A DNA stretch of 61,163 nt from an uncultured Ruminococcus sp. (GTDB lineage: Bacteria; Bacillota; Clostridia; Oscillospirales; Acutalibacteraceae): contig CAKSNZ010000009.1 of the NCBI GenBank assembly GCA_934476515.1, positions 1 to 61,163 of the forward strand. Reading direction: 5' to 3'. Under the pieces are notes generated by a model. It made no database searches and had not been told where the DNA came from. It was given only the letters and a program-made list of their open reading frames with translations. Position numbers and translations under genes: made by a program. Below are positions 1 through 8,069 of this stretch, piece after piece (positions within the stretch are counted from its first letter, which is position 1; each line of letters begins with the position of its first letter).

Positions 1-1943
1 GTTGTTGAACTTGTAGTTGTTGGTTCTTCCTCTGCAATAACTTCATCTCTCATAGAAGTACCGTCAACAACACATTCGTTGTCTTTTACTAGATAATCAG
101 CATTAGGGTCATCAATGCAAACAATGTCATGGTTGATATAACCTGTACCGGCAGCATTAACTTTGAACTGAACTGAAACAAGAACATCTTCATTTGTGAA
201 ATCAAGATGATCAACAATGTTTAACCAGTTGAAAGCAACTACACTTCTGCCAGGATAATGACCTGTATTATCTAAGCTAGTAAATGCTGAACTTGTTGAT
301 TCTTTACACTTAATACTTGTAGCCTTTAGAAGGTCATTAGAGTATAGTAGGTAGCCCTGATAATCTTCAACTACCCTAGGAGCCTTTAAGTATAGATTAT
401 ATGTGATTGTTGAACCAACCTTACACTTAACACCATTGATTACTGCATATTCACCGGATGGCTTAGTTGTGCTTGAAGTTGTTGTTGGTTCAGTTGATGT
501 TGTTGCTTCCCATGTGAATGGATTTTTAACAACGCCCTGGTTTGCATAGTCAGTACCATCTACTGCACTTAGGATATACATTTCTGCTTCTGCAAAATAT
601 GCACAATTAGCCTTAGTTACCTTAAATGTAGCTGTTGCAAACTGAGTCTTTGTTCTAAAATCATATGGTTTGTCAAATGATGAACCTGTAAATACGACCT
701 GACCAACAGGATCTGTATTTACCATTGTACCAGGCATATTCTTTAGCTCAAACTTTGTAAGTTCAATACCTGATGTGTCACCAACTGTCTTGTTACCATA
801 GTTAAAGTAACCCTGGAAATCTTCACAAAGCTTATCAGCCTGAATCATATATGTAACAGTAACTTCGTCACCAACTTTTACTTCTTTACCATTGAAAGTA
901 GTCTTTGTTGGCTGAGGAGCTGTTGTTGCAGTTGTTGCTGTTGTTGCTGTTGTTGCTGTTGTTGCAGTTGTTGCAGTTGTGGATGATGTTGTTGTAGGTT
1001 CAGTTGGAACTTCTGATGGAATAACTTCTGTTCTTACAGTAACATCTTTATCTACGATTTTACCATAGTCAATCATAGCATTGTCATCTAGGTCATCAAA
1101 GCATTCAATAAAGCTTTCGATTGTACCTGTACCTGATGCAGTAACCTTAAATACAACAGAAGCCATTTTAGATTCTGTTGTGAAATCTACAGGATGCTGG
1201 AAATCTGCCCAGTTATAAGAAACAATATTCTTACCAGGATGAGTTTTAGTATCATCTAGCTTATAAATAGCAGCTGCACCATTAGTCTTGAAAGTAGCTG
1301 ACTGTGGAGTTAAAAGTTCATTAGTATAGAAAACTCTACCCTGATAATCTTCTGCTACTCTAGGAGCTTTTACCCATACATTAAATGTAACAGTTGAACC
1401 AACCTTACATTTAACACCGTTGATGATAGCAGTATCAGAAGGTACTACTTCACCTACAGTTGTATTTGTTGTTTCCTGTACACTGCTATTAGGCTTATTA
1501 TTACTGTCTAGTAATGTCTTTGAGTTAGCATCATCAAGAACTTCATAGTTATGAGTAATTGAAGATGTACCAGCCTTAATAACTGTGAACTCTGCAGTGA
1601 TATAATTTTTCTGTGATGAAAAATCAAAACCACTGTCAATACTATATGCAGAGTAATGAACTTCACCTGCAATATCAGTATTTGTTAGATAATTAGAAGT
1701 TGTGTTTGGCATAGTAAATGAATCTAACTTTAGAACATTAGAATCAAAGTTTACAACACCCTGAACTGATTCAATCTTTGAAGCAGTCTTAAGGTCAATC
1801 TTGTAAGTTACCTTTGAACCAACAGAAACTTCTTTGCCATTGATAGTTGCTTTATCTGTTGATGCTGCGCTTACTGTTAGTCCTGTGACCATCATAGACA
1901 TCAGAATTACAACAGATAGAACTACTGAAAGTAATTTTTTCAT
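1..1943 (-). CDS. Secreted protein with four cohesin-like repeats (3' end beyond window)
   Basis: The frame is open from an ATG at 1943 to the left edge, giving 647 codons without a stop, so the C-terminus is missing. An AGGAAAAG ribosome binding site precedes the start. Residues 1-23 form a signal peptide (KK followed by a hydrophobic stretch and an AxA-like end). Four modules of about 130 residues follow, starting near residues 27, 170, 347 and 499. Each opens with a pattern like NGxxxxVGSxVTY and carries a DYQG or SVQG core and a later FKV strand. Modules 2 and 4 are closely alike (KAPRVxEDYQG), and 1 and 3 resemble each other less closely, so the order is A-B-A-B. A Thr/Ala linker (ATT repeats) near residues 318-345 separates the pairs. 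The strand pattern resembles cohesin domains, which is inference. A surface adhesin or scaffold role is likely; a dockerin could lie beyond the edge. Confidence 0.8.
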   Translation of the reverse strand, partial: MKKLLSVVLSVVILMSMMVTGLTVSAASTDKATINGKEVSVGSKVTYKIDLKTASKIESVQGVVNFDSNVLKLDSFTMPNTTSNYLTNTDIAGEVHYSAYSIDSGFDFSSQKNYITAEFTVIKAGTSSITHNYEVLDDANSKTLLDSNNKPNSSVQETTNTTVGEVVPSDTAIINGVKCKVGSTVTFNVWVKAPRVAEDYQGRVFYTNELLTPQSATFKTNGAAAIYKLDDTKTHPGKNIVSYNWADFQHPVDFTTESKMASVVFKVTASGTGTIESFIECFDDLDDNAMIDYGKIVDKDVTVRTEVIPSEVPTEPTTTSSTTATTATTATTATTATTATTAPQPTKTTFNGKEVKVGDEVTVTYMIQADKLCEDFQGYFNYGNKTVGDTSGIELTKFELKNMPGTMVNTDPVGQVVFTGSSFDKPYDFRTKTQFATATFKVTKANCAYFAEAEMYILSAVDGTDYANQGVVKNPFTWEATTSTEPTTTSSTTKPSGEYAVINGVKCKVGSTITYNLYLKAPRVVEDYQGYLLYSNDLLKATSIKCKESTSSAFTSLDNTGHYPGRSVVAFNWLNIVDHLDFTNEDVLVSVQFKVNAAGTGYINHDIVCIDDPNADYLVKDNECVVDGTSMRDEVIAEEEPTTTSST

Positions 1944-1983
1944 TGGCGTCTTTTCCTTTCTTTTATTGTTCTTTTTTCTAAAC

Positions 1984-2012
1984 GGCAACCTCCGAATTTC
2001 TCCGGAGGTGCC
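1984..2012 (-). terminator. Hairpin between the two secreted-protein genes
   Basis: On the minus strand GGCACCTCCG pairs with CGGAGGTTGCC, with one bulged base. No strong U-tract follows, so it may be a weak terminator or a processing hairpin between 2035-3321 and the gene starting at 1943. Confidence 0.45.
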
Positions 2013-2034
2013 GATAGTTTATTAATTTAATAAA

Positions 2035-3321
2035 TTACTTCTTTACTGTTACCTTTACTGTAGTTGACTTTCTTGAACCGTCATTAGCAGTAAACTTAAC
2101 ATTTGATGAACCCTTCTTTAGAGCTGTAACCTTAACTTTCTTACCTGAAGTAATCTTTGTAGCTGAAACCTTAACAACCTTCTTGTTAGAGTTTGAAACC
2201 TTAATTGTCTTGTTATATGTATTTGTTGGAGAAACAGTTGCCTTGATTGTTGTCTTAGCACCCTTCTTCTTTAGGGAGATTGACTTCTTGCAATTTACTG
2301 TTACTTTCTTAGCCTTCTGAGCCTTAACTGTAACTACACACTTTGCTGTCTTACCGGAGTCCTTAGTCTTAACAGTGATTGTAGCAGTACCAGGCTTCTT
2401 AGCAGTTACAACACCCTTTGAGCTAACTGTTGCAACTGACTTGTTTGATGTTGACCAAGAAACTTTCTTATTAGATGCATCTTTTGGATTAACTGTAGCT
2501 GTTAGCTTTAGAGTAGTACCGTTATATGTTGTTTTCTTTGTTGCGTTTAGTTTTACACTTGATACATGTTTCTTAACTGTAACCTTACATGTTGCAGATA
2601 CTGTACCAACTGTAGCTGTAATGTTTGCTGAACCGGATTTCTTGGCTGTTACAACACCGTTATCAACAGTAGCAACTGCTTCATTTGAAGAAGCCCACTT
2701 TACTTCGTTAGTTAGAGAAGCAAGTTCAGGAGTAACTGTTGCTGTTAGTGTAAACTTAGAACCGGCATAAATTGTCTTAGCTGTTGCATCTAGTGTAATG
2801 CTTTCAGCATCAACAGCACTTACAACTGTTTCTTCTGAAGACTGAACACCTTCGATAGCCTTGTAGTTGTCAACATACTGTGTACCATCTGAACCGGAAA
2901 GAATTTCAAGTTTATTTGATACTGTCTGTTCACCGGCTTTTTCAACTGTAAATTCAGTTGTAATAAAGCTTGCCTTAGTTGTGTAATCATAACCTTCTTT
3001 AATATTAACACCACTGTAGTAAACATTGTTGCTGATTTCTGTGTTAACCATAACACCCTTTGCACCATCAGCCATTGAACCGGTAGCATCTGCAAGTTCT
3101 ACCTTTTCTAACTTTAGACCATCTGTATATTCAAGATGACCCTGAAAGTCTTCGGCTTTACCCGGAGCCTGTAGGAAGTAAGTATAAGAAACTTTCTGTC
3201 CAACATAGCAGTTTTCATTATTTACTTTTGCAGTTTCAGCAGCTGAAACTGATGTTGCTGCTACAGTGATAACAGACATTGCCATTAAAACTGTTAGTAG
3301 CAAAGATACTGACTTTTTCAT
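2035..3321 (-). CDS. Secreted protein: cohesin-like module plus three Big_2 (Ig-like) domains
   Basis: 428 residues. A signal peptide occupies roughly residues 1-28 (MKKSVSLLLTV, ending in VSA-AE). Residues about 31-165 are one module of the same family as the four repeats in the neighbouring gene (VGQKVSYTY, APGKAEDFQG, EFTVEKAG). Three Big_2 immunoglobulin-like domains follow at about 172-250, 254-333 and 339-428, with the usual SxNxxVATVxxxGVVTAKKxG pattern in the first two. The last domain is very Lys-rich and there is no LPXTG or membrane anchor, so the protein is probably released or held to the wall by charge. The start has an AGGATG ribosome binding site nine bases upstream. Surface or adhesin-like function is inferred. 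Confidence 0.85.
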   Translation of the reverse strand: MKKSVSLLLTVLMAMSVITVAATSVSAAETAKVNNENCYVGQKVSYTYFLQAPGKAEDFQGHLEYTDGLKLEKVELADATGSMADGAKGVMVNTEISNNVYYSGVNIKEGYDYTTKASFITTEFTVEKAGEQTVSNKLEILSGSDGTQYVDNYKAIEGVQSSEETVVSAVDAESITLDATAKTIYAGSKFTLTATVTPELASLTNEVKWASSNEAVATVDNGVVTAKKSGSANITATVGTVSATCKVTVKKHVSSVKLNATKKTTYNGTTLKLTATVNPKDASNKKVSWSTSNKSVATVSSKGVVTAKKPGTATITVKTKDSGKTAKCVVTVKAQKAKKVTVNCKKSISLKKKGAKTTIKATVSPTNTYNKTIKVSNSNKKVVKVSATKITSGKKVKVTALKKGSSNVKFTANDGSRKSTTVKVTVKK

Positions 3322-3360
3322 GAAAATTCACATCCTAAAAATAATTTTCTCAGTATTAAT

Positions 3361-3389
3361 ATTATATAATATTCTCCCATAAAAATCTA
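3361..3389 (-). promoter_or_regulatory. Probable promoter of the 2035-3321 gene
   Basis: On the minus strand TAGATT, 17 bases, TATAAT, 40 bases before the start codon. The -10 is a perfect match and the -35 is weak. Confidence 0.5.
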
Positions 3390-3468
3390 TATTAAAAGCA
3401 ACAATAAATGTTAAATTTTTATGTACGGTTAGTAGTTTTGCACTACTAAATATAATATGTTTTGTGTA

Positions 3469-5244
3469 TTATTCCGAAACAACCTCGATACCCAAAACAT
3501 CAAGACTTTCTTTATCTACAGGAGCAGGGCTTTGGCTCATTAATTCTGATGCATTTTGCACCTTAGGAAATGCTGTAACATCTCTTAGACTTTCAGCACC
3601 TGAAAGTAACATTGCAATTCTGTCAAGGCCAATACCCATACCACCATGTGGTGGAGCACCATACTTATATGCTTCAACTAAGAAACCGAACTTAGCTTCA
3701 ATTTCTTCATCTGTAAGTTTAAGTGCCTTAAACATTTTCTGCTGAAGTTCATAATCAGTAATTCTGATTGAACCGGAAGAAAGTTCTGTACCATTAAGTG
3801 TAAGGTCATAAGCCTTAGCAACAACCTTGCCTTTGTCAGTATCAAGATACTGCAAACATTCTTCCTTAGGCATTGTAAATGGATGATGCATTGCAACCCA
3901 TTCACCACTTTCTTCATCAAATTCAAAGAATGGGAAGTCAACAATCCAAACAAACTTAAATTTGTTTGGAATAATATCAAGTTTCTTAGCTACTTTTAAT
4001 CTTAGTGCACCTAAGGTTGGAAGTACAACAGAATTTTTATCTGCAACAAATAGTACAACATCGCCTTTTTCTGCACCACAAGTGCTAATAATATTATTAA
4101 ATTCTTCTTCTGTTAAGAATTTTTTAAAGCCACAAGATGGTTCATCATCTACCCAACGGATAAATGCAAGACCCTTTGCTCCAATACCCTTAACATATTC
4201 AGTTAATTTATCTACTTCTTTTCTTGTTAATACAGAAGCAGAGTTCTTTGCTACGATACAACGAACACTACCACCGTTCTTAACTGCACCGGAGAACACT
4301 CCAAAGCCACAATCCTTAACAACATCAGAAACATCACAAATTTCCATACCAAAACGAACATCAGGCTTATCAGAGCCGTAACGATTCATAGCATCAGCAT
4401 ATGTCATTTTTTCAAATGGTGTTTCTAGATTTTTACCAAGAATATCTTTAAATAGTCTTTTAAACAAACCTTCATTGATTTCCATAATCTCTTCCATAGA
4501 AGCAAATGAAAGTTCCATATCAATTTGTGTAAATTCCGGTTGTCTGTCAGCTCTTAAGTCTTCATCTCTAAAGCATCTGGCAAGTTGAATATATCTGTCA
4601 AAACCGGAAAGCATTAGTAACTGCTTATAAATCTGTGGTGACTGAGGTAGGGCATAGAAGCTACCCTTATGTACTCTTGATGGAACAAGGTAATCTCTTG
4701 CACCTTCAGGAGTTGACTTGATAAGCATTGGTGTTTCAATTTCAATAAAGCCGTTTTCATAGAAATAGTCACGAGCAACCTTTGCAATCTTTGAACGCAT
4801 AATAATGTTGTCCTGTAAAGGCTTTCTTCTTAAATCAAGATAACGATACTTTAGTCTAACATCTTCACTTGTTTTGCAGTCGTCAACAATTTCAAAAGGT
4901 GGTGTCTGAGCCTTAGAAAGAACTCTTAAATCTTCAACAAGAACTTCAATATCACCTGTTTTAATGTCAGGGTTCTTAGAACTTCTTTCCTGAACTACAC
5001 CTTTTGCACAAAGAACATATTCTGCTCTTGCAGAAAAAGCCTTGTCAAAAATTTCTTTTTCTGTACTTTCATTAAAAGCAAGCTGAACAACACCTGTTCT
5101 GTCACGCAAATCAATGAAAATTAATTGTCCTAAATCTCTCTGCTTTGCAACCCAGCCACAAACAACAACTGTTTCGCCAACGTTACATTCTCTCAAATCA
5201 CCGCAATAATGGGTACGGCGAAGTTCTCCCATATATTCTGCCAT
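3469..5244 (-). CDS. aspS: Aspartyl-tRNA synthetase
   Basis: 591 residues, normal length for bacterial AspRS (class II). The N-terminal OB-fold anticodon domain covers about residues 1-110. Motif 2 is visible as FRDEDLRADRQPEFTQ and motif 3 as GMGIGLDRIAMLL near the C-terminus. The bacterial GAD insertion lies between them (about 290-410). It charges tRNA-Asp in the cytoplasm; whether it also charges tRNA-Asn cannot be told from what I see. It follows hisS by 16 bases, the common hisS-aspS pair of Firmicutes, so the two are probably co-transcribed. I see no T-box leader. Confidence 0.97.
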   Translation of the reverse strand: MAEYMGELRRTHYCGDLRECNVGETVVVCGWVAKQRDLGQLIFIDLRDRTGVVQLAFNESTEKEIFDKAFSARAEYVLCAKGVVQERSSKNPDIKTGDIEVLVEDLRVLSKAQTPPFEIVDDCKTSEDVRLKYRYLDLRRKPLQDNIIMRSKIAKVARDYFYENGFIEIETPMLIKSTPEGARDYLVPSRVHKGSFYALPQSPQIYKQLLMLSGFDRYIQLARCFRDEDLRADRQPEFTQIDMELSFASMEEIMEINEGLFKRLFKDILGKNLETPFEKMTYADAMNRYGSDKPDVRFGMEICDVSDVVKDCGFGVFSGAVKNGGSVRCIVAKNSASVLTRKEVDKLTEYVKGIGAKGLAFIRWVDDEPSCGFKKFLTEEEFNNIISTCGAEKGDVVLFVADKNSVVLPTLGALRLKVAKKLDIIPNKFKFVWIVDFPFFEFDEESGEWVAMHHPFTMPKEECLQYLDTDKGKVVAKAYDLTLNGTELSSGSIRITDYELQQKMFKALKLTDEEIEAKFGFLVEAYKYGAPPHGGMGIGLDRIAMLLSGAESLRDVTAFPKVQNASELMSQSPAPVDKESLDVLGIEVVSE

Positions 5245-5260
5245 AATTTTCTCCTACTTC

Positions 5261-6559
5261 TTACATATCTGCTATTTTCTTTGTTTCTGCATCAAGAACA
5301 ACATCTTGGAAAGCTGAAACAAAGTCATCTAATGAAACAGTAGTTTTTTCTCCTGTTTCCATATTTTTTACTTCTGCTTTATTTTCTTCAATTTCGTTGT
5401 CACCAATAACAACTGAGAACTTAGCACCAATCTTGTCAGCAAACTTCATCTGTGGACGAAGACCTCTGCCAACAATATCACACTGTGCAAATAATCCTGA
5501 CTTTCTAACTTCTTCTACAATAGAGAAAGCCTTTAGCTGAGCTTTTTCTCCCATTGATGCAACATATAAGTCACAAGTTTCAGGCTTAGGAATTTCAACA
5601 CCACTGTTTTCCATTAATAACAGTAGTCTTTCAATGCCCATTGCACAACCCAGTGAAGGAGTGTGCTGACCACCTAATTCTTCAATTAAGCCGTCATATC
5701 GTCCACCACCACAAACTGTACCTTGTGCACCGATATTATCTGAAACAAATTCAAAAACTGTCTTTGTATAATAATCAAGACCTCTTACGATTGATGGATT
5801 AACTTCATACTTAACACCTGCAACATCAAGATAAGACTTAACGCTTTCAAAGTGTTCTTTACATTCATCACAAAGAAAATCAATCACCTTAGGAGCATCC
5901 TTAGCAATACCACTACAAATAGGACTTTTACAGTCAATGATACGCATAGGGTTTCTGTCTAATCTGCCAAGACAAGTTTCACACAATTGGTCTTTATAAT
6001 TAGAAAAATATTCTTTTAACTTTTTGTGGTACTCTGCTCTACACTTTGGACAACCGATTGAGTTGATTTCAAGTCTGATATTTGATAAACCCAATCTCTC
6101 GAAAAGTCCGTTTGCTAAGCAGATAACCTCAGCATCGGCTGCAGGATTTTGTGTACCGAAAACTTCCATACCAAACTGGTGGAATTCTCTCTGTCTACCT
6201 GCCTGAGGCTTTTCATATCTATAACAAGTAATTAGATAATATTGCTTTGATGGTAAACCGTCATTTTGAACACCATGTTCAAGAAATGCTCTGGCTGCAC
6301 CGGCAGTACCTTCAGGACGTAGTGTTATACTTGCGTCACCCTTAGTTGAAAATGTGTACATTTCTTTTTGAACAACATCAGTTGTTTCACCAACACCTCT
6401 AGAGAATAGAGAAGTCTGTTCAAAAACAGGTGTACGAACTTCTTTGTAACCAAAAGATTCAGCCTGACGACGCATAATATCCTCGACAAATTGCCACTTA
6501 TACACATCCTTAGGCATAATATCTTCTGTACCTTTAATCTTTCTAATAATATCTCCCAT
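5261..6559 (-). CDS. hisS: Histidyl-tRNA synthetase
   Basis: 432 residues, full length for bacterial HisRS. Class II motif 2 appears as CYRYEKPQAGRQREFHQFG. The histidine-specific element appears as VRGLDYYTKTVFEF, and motif 3 as GCAMGIERLL. The C-terminal 90 residues form the anticodon-binding domain (PQMKFADKIGAKF). It makes histidyl-tRNA in the cytoplasm and is the first gene of a two-gene unit with aspS. The upstream gap to mgsA is only about 50 bases and holds a short TATACTATAT-like stretch but no T-box elements. Confidence 0.97.
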   Translation of the reverse strand: MGDIIRKIKGTEDIMPKDVYKWQFVEDIMRRQAESFGYKEVRTPVFEQTSLFSRGVGETTDVVQKEMYTFSTKGDASITLRPEGTAGAARAFLEHGVQNDGLPSKQYYLITCYRYEKPQAGRQREFHQFGMEVFGTQNPAADAEVICLANGLFERLGLSNIRLEINSIGCPKCRAEYHKKLKEYFSNYKDQLCETCLGRLDRNPMRIIDCKSPICSGIAKDAPKVIDFLCDECKEHFESVKSYLDVAGVKYEVNPSIVRGLDYYTKTVFEFVSDNIGAQGTVCGGGRYDGLIEELGGQHTPSLGCAMGIERLLLLMENSGVEIPKPETCDLYVASMGEKAQLKAFSIVEEVRKSGLFAQCDIVGRGLRPQMKFADKIGAKFSVVIGDNEIEENKAEVKNMETGEKTTVSLDDFVSAFQDVVLDAETKKIADM

Positions 6560-6610
6560 TTCTCTTTCCTTTCAATAGGCATAATTATCCTATACTATAT
6601 ATAAGGTAAA

Positions 6611-7006
6611 TTATTTAACAATATTTCTCCAATCAAGGTCGCCTCTTTCAAGACCATGAATAAGAACTTCTGCTGTAGCAATATTTGTTGCTACAGGGAT
6701 GTTGTGCATATCACAAAGTCTTAGAAGGTTCATATCATTTGGTTCTGATGGCTTTGGATTTAGTGGGTCTCTGAAAAATAGTAGCATATCAATTTCATTA
6801 CAAGCTATTCTTGCAGCAATCTGCTGGTCACCACCTTGGCTACCACCAAGGAACTTCTGTACCTCTAGACCTGTTGCTTCTTCAACAAGTTTGCCTGTTG
6901 TACCTGTAGCACAAATAATATTTCTGCTAAGAATACCACAATAAGCAATACAAAACTGAACCATTAGTTCTTTCTTTTCATCATGAGCAATAAGTGCAAT
7001 ATTCAT
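6611..7006 (-). CDS. mgsA: Methylglyoxal synthase
   Basis: 131 residues, at the short end for the family. MgsA converts dihydroxyacetone phosphate to methylglyoxal and phosphate, an overflow bypass of lower glycolysis. The family motif [10 protein letters not shown] is present, with the likely catalytic base Asp60, as is the phosphate-binding TGTTGKL segment. The [10 protein letters not shown] and [12 protein letters not shown] segments match the family. It lies directly downstream of minD on the same strand. In many clostridia mgsA closes the mre-min-rodA cluster, and this arrangement keeps that order with genes missing in between. Confidence 0.95.
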   Translation of the reverse strand: MNIALIAHDEKKELMVQFCIAYCGILSRNIICATGTTGKLVEEATGLEVQKFLGGSQGGDQQIAARIACNEIDMLLFFRDPLNPKPSEPNDMNLLRLCDMHNIPVATNIATAEVLIHGLERGDLDWRNIVK

Positions 7007-7061
7007 CGTAAAACCTCCATATATCCTTAAAATACCATTTCTTATCTATAATATATATCAA

Positions 7062-7808
7062 TTAAAACTTCTTTGGAAAAGCAAGTTGTAAATTTTCACC
7101 TTTTAATCTGTCAGCAATCCTACTAAACACTTCTTTAGAAATAGAGTTGTTTAGGTTTGGCTTACCTGTTTGACTAAAACTAACAAGTCTGTAGTCATCG
7201 GGAACAACACCAATAAGCTGAGTTTCACTTTTATCTACAACTTCATCTAAATCTTGATAAACACCAAGTTCTTTAAAGTTTTTAACATTTAGTCTATTGA
7301 TAACAAGTCTAATATTATCAACATTATGCTTTAGCAATGCTTGTCTAACCTTTACTGCACCTCTAACACTTGTTGGTTCAGGGTTAGTAACAATAATTGC
7401 TCTGTCAGCAGGTGTAATTGCTGTTATAAATCCACTACCGATACCGGCAGGGGAGTCAATCAAAATATAGTCATAACTATCCTTAATAGTATCAGTAAAC
7501 TGTTTCATAACCTGTGGTGAAATTTCATCATCTGTGTCAATCGGTGCCGGTAACAGATACAAACCCTCAACAGGTTCATACTTATAGATAGCATCCTCTG
7601 TAAAACAATTTCCGGCAATAACATCACTAGTGTCATAAACAAGGTTCTTATCAAGACCAAGCATCAGGTCAAGACCTCTCATTCCACAGTCACAATCTAT
7701 TAATAATACTTTTTTTTCTTTATTACACAAAGCCACTGCAAGGTTAACGGTAACAGTTGTTTTACCTGTACCACCCTTACCGGAAGCTAAAACAATAATC
7801 TGACTCAT
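7062..7808 (-). CDS. minD: MinD-family ATPase (septum-site determination)
   Basis: 248 residues. The deviant Walker A GKGGTGKTTV (Lys11, Lys16), the DCDCGMRGLDLMLGL segment, the switch IDSPAGIG and the NRLNVKN segment identify MinD rather than Soj/ParA. MinD normally recruits MinC to the membrane to block polar Z-rings. The usual C-terminal amphipathic helix is not evident; the protein ends KGENLQLAFPKKF. No minC or minE lies between it and the PBP2 gene or anywhere else in the window. The start has an AGGTG ribosome binding site. Function as a divisome regulator is inferred from family and context. Confidence 0.88.
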   Translation of the reverse strand: MSQIIVLASGKGGTGKTTVTVNLAVALCNKEKKVLLIDCDCGMRGLDLMLGLDKNLVYDTSDVIAGNCFTEDAIYKYEPVEGLYLLPAPIDTDDEISPQVMKQFTDTIKDSYDYILIDSPAGIGSGFITAITPADRAIIVTNPEPTSVRGAVKVRQALLKHNVDNIRLVINRLNVKNFKELGVYQDLDEVVDKSETQLIGVVPDDYRLVSFSQTGKPNLNNSISKEVFSRIADRLKGENLQLAFPKKF

Positions 7809-7978
7809 AGTACACCTCTAGTACATTCTATCACAAAATCGCAAGATAAACAAATTTTATAGTGTAGAATAAATTAATTAAAATTTAGGCATATTGAATA
7901 AAATATACACTAATGTTCATAATCAATATTAATTTTATATGTAAAATATTAATTATTACATAAATATTATACACTAAA

Positions 7979-8007
7979 ATCTTAAAAAATCATTGGTATT
8001 TTGTCAA
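7979..8007 (-). promoter_or_regulatory. Possible minD promoter
   Basis: In the 261-base gap between PBP2 and minD, the minus strand has TTGACA, 17 bases, TAAGAT. A TATAAT lies just downstream without a -35 of its own. The gap is otherwise AT-rich with no open reading frame. Confidence 0.45.
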
Positions 8008-8069
8008 ATCTCTAAAAATTTTCTTACAAAATAACAAATAAATCATTATAATCAATAATTTTGCCAAAA

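Noticed and set aside
1834..2025. Plus-strand 63-codon reading frame
   Set aside because: It overlaps the signal peptide region of the minus-strand secreted protein, has no ribosome binding site and an odd composition.
2375..2770. Plus-strand 131-codon reading frame antisense to the Big_2 protein
   Set aside because: It is a shadow of a repetitive gene; no start signal and no family resemblance.
3430..3448. aspS terminator TAGTAGT/ACTACTA
   Set aside because: A seven-bp stem rich in A-T pairs with no following U-run; too weak to list as a terminator.
6560..6610. T-box leader for hisS-aspS
   Set aside because: The gap is too short and lacks the AGGGTGG antiterminator core; none was seen before serS either.
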